Positions 5,258-6,945 of a stretch of DNA of 6,945 nt are shown here, in pieces (the stretch's first letter is position 1; every line of letters begins with the position of its first letter). The position numbers were made by a program, and so were the translations under genes. This DNA is from Phycisphaerae bacterium. GTDB lineage: Bacteria; Planctomycetota; Phycisphaerae; UBA1845; UTPLA1. The stretch covers positions 1 through 6,945 of the forward strand of contig JAJDEC010000294.1 in the NCBI GenBank assembly GCA_029259995.1, written 5' to 3'. A model generated the notes under the pieces. That model was not told the DNA's origin. It made no database searches and worked only from the letters and a program-made list of their open reading frames with translations.

Positions 5258-5456
5258 GCATCCAAAGCGTCGCCAATCCCGCCGGAATCCCCGTGATCCG
5301 GTATCGCTCCGCCCGAAGCGGCATGGTAGGCAACCGCGCCAAGACGTGTCAAACTGCGTCCATGTCGGAACGCGGCGAAACGCGATCGTGCGACGCGCCG
5401 CCATTGAGATCTCGATAATAACACGCCGGCGCTGGCGAACCCGCGGGATTCGGCCG

Positions 5457-6257
5457 ATGGTTCAAGAGATGACAGACAACGCAGACCCCTTGCAACACGG
5501 CGCGCCGAACGACGACTCCCGCGAGGGCTTCGCGCGATTCTGGCTCGCCATTCCCGACGCACTCTTCCGGATCGTCGGCGTTTCGATTTTCGTCGGCTTC
5601 CTGGTCTGGCGATCGCGCCATTACGGCATCTTTCTCGATCTCGCCAACGACCGATGGGCGACGGGAACGTTAAGCACGTCGATCGATCTCGCCGCCCGGA
5701 TCCTCGTCGACGTCACCTACATTCTCATCGTCGCCGGTTTCTGCCTGCGCATTCTGCCAATCAAACGCGCGACGGACCCGGGCAAGATTGCGCTCGCCTT
5801 TGTCGGCGCGTTCTGGCCGTTTCTTCCGCTCTTTTACGAGGCGATCTTCGAAATACTCGACAACGACCTGTGCCGCGACTGGCGGGCGTTCATGTGGCGG
5901 AATCCCATCGCGCTCTATCAGCTCATCCTCGCCGGCGGCCTGATCCTCTCCGGACTCCTGATCGAAATCTGGGGCTATGCCTATCTGGTTCGATCGCTCA
6001 GCATCGTTCCCGAAGCGCGCGTGCTCAAGATCACGGGCCCCTATCGCTTTGTCCGGCATCCCATCTATTTTGGTCAATTCCTCGCCCAGGCGGGCGTCTG
6101 GCTGGTTCTGGCGAACTCGCACTGGGTTTGGATCGCGTTCTACGTCTGTTTTGTCGCGCTTCAGCTGATCCGCACGCGTATGGAAGACAAGGTTCTGGAG
6201 GACGCCTTCGGAGCGTCCCATCGCGACTGGAAACGTCGTACGTTCTGGTTCGCCTGA
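5457..6257 (+). CDS. Integral membrane methyltransferase, isoprenylcysteine/phospholipid methyltransferase type
   Basis: Predicted membrane-bound S-adenosylmethionine-dependent methyltransferase of the ICMT/PEMT superfamily; the bacterial substrate is unknown, with lipids or small hydrophobic molecules as candidates. It has 266 residues from ATG 5457. A second ATG at 5469 (MTDNADPLQHG) is equally possible, as neither has a clear Shine-Dalgarno. Hydrophobic segments lie at about 33-51, 79-98, 111-131, 152-172, 205-219 and 223-238. The C-terminal signature is complete: ITGPYRFVRHPIYFGQF (192-208), with the Arg-His-Pro that binds the cofactor's carboxylate, then RTRMEDKVLEDAFG (239-252), the acidic motif that usually reads 'R...EE..L...FG'. 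It is divergent from lpxD across about 207 bases. The frame stays open far upstream, opposite lpxD, but that part has shadow-like His/Arg-rich composition and is not part of the gene. Confidence 0.85.
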   Translation: MVQEMTDNADPLQHGAPNDDSREGFARFWLAIPDALFRIVGVSIFVGFLVWRSRHYGIFLDLANDRWATGTLSTSIDLAARILVDVTYILIVAGFCLRILPIKRATDPGKIALAFVGAFWPFLPLFYEAIFEILDNDLCRDWRAFMWRNPIALYQLILAGGLILSGLLIEIWGYAYLVRSLSIVPEARVLKITGPYRFVRHPIYFGQFLAQAGVWLVLANSHWVWIAFYVCFVALQLIRTRMEDKVLEDAFGASHRDWKRRTFWFA

Positions 6258-6365
6258 CGTGCGCCGCTGTTCGTCCTCGGATTCACGGCGAGTCATCCGC
6301 AGTCAGCCTGGCCGTTCTCCCAAATCGCTCGATTTTCATCCTATTTATGGCCCTCGCGCGGACGA

Positions 6366-6394
6366 TTGCTCATCCCAACGCGCATTAGTATCAT
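6366..6394 (+). promoter_or_regulatory. Candidate sigma-70-type promoter of the glutamate dehydrogenase gene
   Basis: TTGCTC (6366-6371, three of six) and TATCAT (6389-6394, five of six) are separated by 17 bases, the ideal spacing, about 80 bases upstream of the start codon. The -35 is weak, so the call rests on the -10 and the spacing. Confidence 0.4.
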
Positions 6395-6400
6395 CCAAGT

Positions 6401-6418
6401 TTCGCCCTGTACGGCGAA
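6401..6418. promoter_or_regulatory. Dyad downstream of the candidate promoter
   Basis: TTCGCC (6401-6406) and GGCGAA (6413-6418) are exact inverted arms around six bases that include the palindrome GTAC. It starts six bases after the candidate -10 box, so it would overlap the transcription start. It could be an operator or a 5'-leader hairpin; a dyad of this size also occurs by chance in GC-rich DNA. Confidence 0.25.
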
Positions 6419-6456
6419 CGAGCGCCGCGATCTATGACGACGCGCCGCAACTTGTT

Positions 6457-6464
6457 GGAAGGAG
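6457..6464 (+). promoter_or_regulatory. gdhA: Strong ribosome binding site of the glutamate dehydrogenase gene
   Basis: GGAAGGAG, eight bases before the ATG at 6473. It is the best Shine-Dalgarno in the window and fixes the start. It fits a highly translated central-metabolism gene. Confidence 0.85.
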
Positions 6465-6472
6465 CATCTTCG

Positions 6473-6945
6473 ATGGCGGAACTCAATCCCTTCAAAATCG
6501 CACAACAGCAACTTGATGAGGCAGCCAAGAAACTCGGCCTCGACGCCGCGACCCACGAATTCCTGCGCTGGCCGCAGCGCGAATTCCGATTCACGATCCC
6601 CGTGAAGATGGACAACGGTCGTACCCGCGTCTTCCACGCTTATCGCGTGCAGTACAACAGCGCCCGCGGACCGACCAAGGGCGGGTTGCGATGGCATCCG
6701 GACGAGACGATCGATACCGTCCGGGCGCTGGCGGCGTGGATGACCTGGAAATGCGCCGTGGTCAACATTCCCCTCGGCGGCGGCAAGGGCGGCGTTACGT
6801 GCAACCCGAAGGAAATGACGGAGACGGAAAAGGAACGACTGGCCCGCGCCTACATGCGCGCCGTTGCGCGACAGCTCGGCGTGCATCGTGACGTTCCGGC
6901 GCCGGACGTGTATACAAATCCGCAGATCATGGCGTGGATGATGGA
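6473..6945 (+). CDS. gdhA: Glutamate dehydrogenase, N-terminal part (3' end outside window)
   Basis: Interconverts glutamate and 2-oxoglutarate plus ammonia with NAD(P), in the cytosol, linking nitrogen and carbon metabolism. The first 157 codons are visible, opening MAELNPFKIAQQQLDEAAKKL and running off the window end. The dimerisation/substrate domain motifs are present in order: YRVQYNSARGPTKGGLRWHP (about bases 6644-6703, with the substrate-binding Lys), PLGGGKGGV (about 6770-6796, with the catalytic Lys) and DVPAPDVYTNPQIMAWMM (about 6890-6943, with the catalytic Asp region). The spelling 'DVPAPDVYTN' resembles the hexameric GDH subfamily found in archaea and many bacteria (about 410-430 residues) rather than the E. 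coli GdhA type. Cofactor preference cannot be judged because the Rossmann domain is outside the window. It lies 215 bases after the methyltransferase gene with its own candidate promoter. Confidence 0.95.
   Translation, partial: MAELNPFKIAQQQLDEAAKKLGLDAATHEFLRWPQREFRFTIPVKMDNGRTRVFHAYRVQYNSARGPTKGGLRWHPDETIDTVRALAAWMTWKCAVVNIPLGGGKGGVTCNPKEMTETEKERLARAYMRAVARQLGVHRDVPAPDVYTNPQIMAWMM

Noticed and set aside
5250..5342. N-terminal extension of lpxD from the ATG at 5342
   Set aside because: The 31 extra residues are unlike LpxD N-termini and lack a Shine-Dalgarno, whereas the ATG at 5249 has GGAG and begins where the family's first helix begins.
5404..5420. Promoter in the lpxD/methyltransferase divergent gap (TTGAGA, GATAAT, TATTAT)
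   Set aside because: TTGAGA and GATAAT are only four bases apart, and no acceptable -35 pairs with either -10-like box on either strand.
4251..5456. Long plus-strand open frame antisense to lpxD, continuous with the methyltransferase gene
   Set aside because: It is His/Arg/Asp-rich, has no motifs and lies exactly opposite a well-conserved gene. It is the usual GC-rich antisense shadow; the real gene begins near 5457.

Overview
The window looks like chromosomal DNA from a GC-rich, Gram-negative-type bacterium, most likely a member of the Planctomycetota. Three things point there: a lipid A gene (lpxD), sparse operon structure with several divergent or isolated housekeeping genes, and short dispersed repeats in the gaps that read as 'PLADARGSV' or 'WPIPSGMG' when translated. 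I associate those peptide strings with planctomycete-type genomes from memory. The phylum call is an inference; no rRNA or marker phylogeny is available here.

Layout. Bases 1-792 (+) hold the C-terminal part of truD, a tRNA pseudouridine synthase. A repeat-rich gap of about 785 bases follows (793-1577). It holds a perfect 10-bp-stem hairpin, a 32-bp exact direct repeat in two copies, and between those copies a small minus-strand gene for an 80-residue protein of unknown function with a good ribosome binding site. Next come three minus-strand genes. In transcription order they are lpxD (from about 5249 down to 4191), a GT-C/ArnT-like membrane glycosyltransferase (4124 to 2712) and folD (2441 to 1578). 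The gap between the glycosyltransferase and folD contains a 145-bp tandem duplication. Each copy carries a strong hairpin and the tail codons of the glycosyltransferase gene. Divergent from lpxD is a plus-strand gene for an integral membrane methyltransferase of the isoprenylcysteine/phospholipid methyltransferase type (5457-6257). The window ends inside a plus-strand glutamate dehydrogenase gene (from 6473) with a very good ribosome binding site and a candidate promoter.

How the genes fit together. lpxD and the glycosyltransferase are co-directional and 66 bases apart. Both act on envelope lipids or glycans, so a shared role in outer-membrane glycolipid assembly is plausible. truD, folD and glutamate dehydrogenase are unrelated housekeeping functions (tRNA modification, one-carbon metabolism, nitrogen assimilation). 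I see no phage, CRISPR, transposase or defence module.

The strongest unusual signal is in FolD. The position of the family's catalytic lysine is Gln53, and the conserved aspartate of the KDVDG motif is Glu120, while the NADP and glycine-rich motifs are intact. This suggests a FolD that keeps the dehydrogenase but may have altered or lost the cyclohydrolase activity. The second signal is the set of non-coding repeats abutting gene ends: the 145-bp duplication at the folD leader, a repeat that supplies the folD stop codon, and the direct repeats flanking the small gene.
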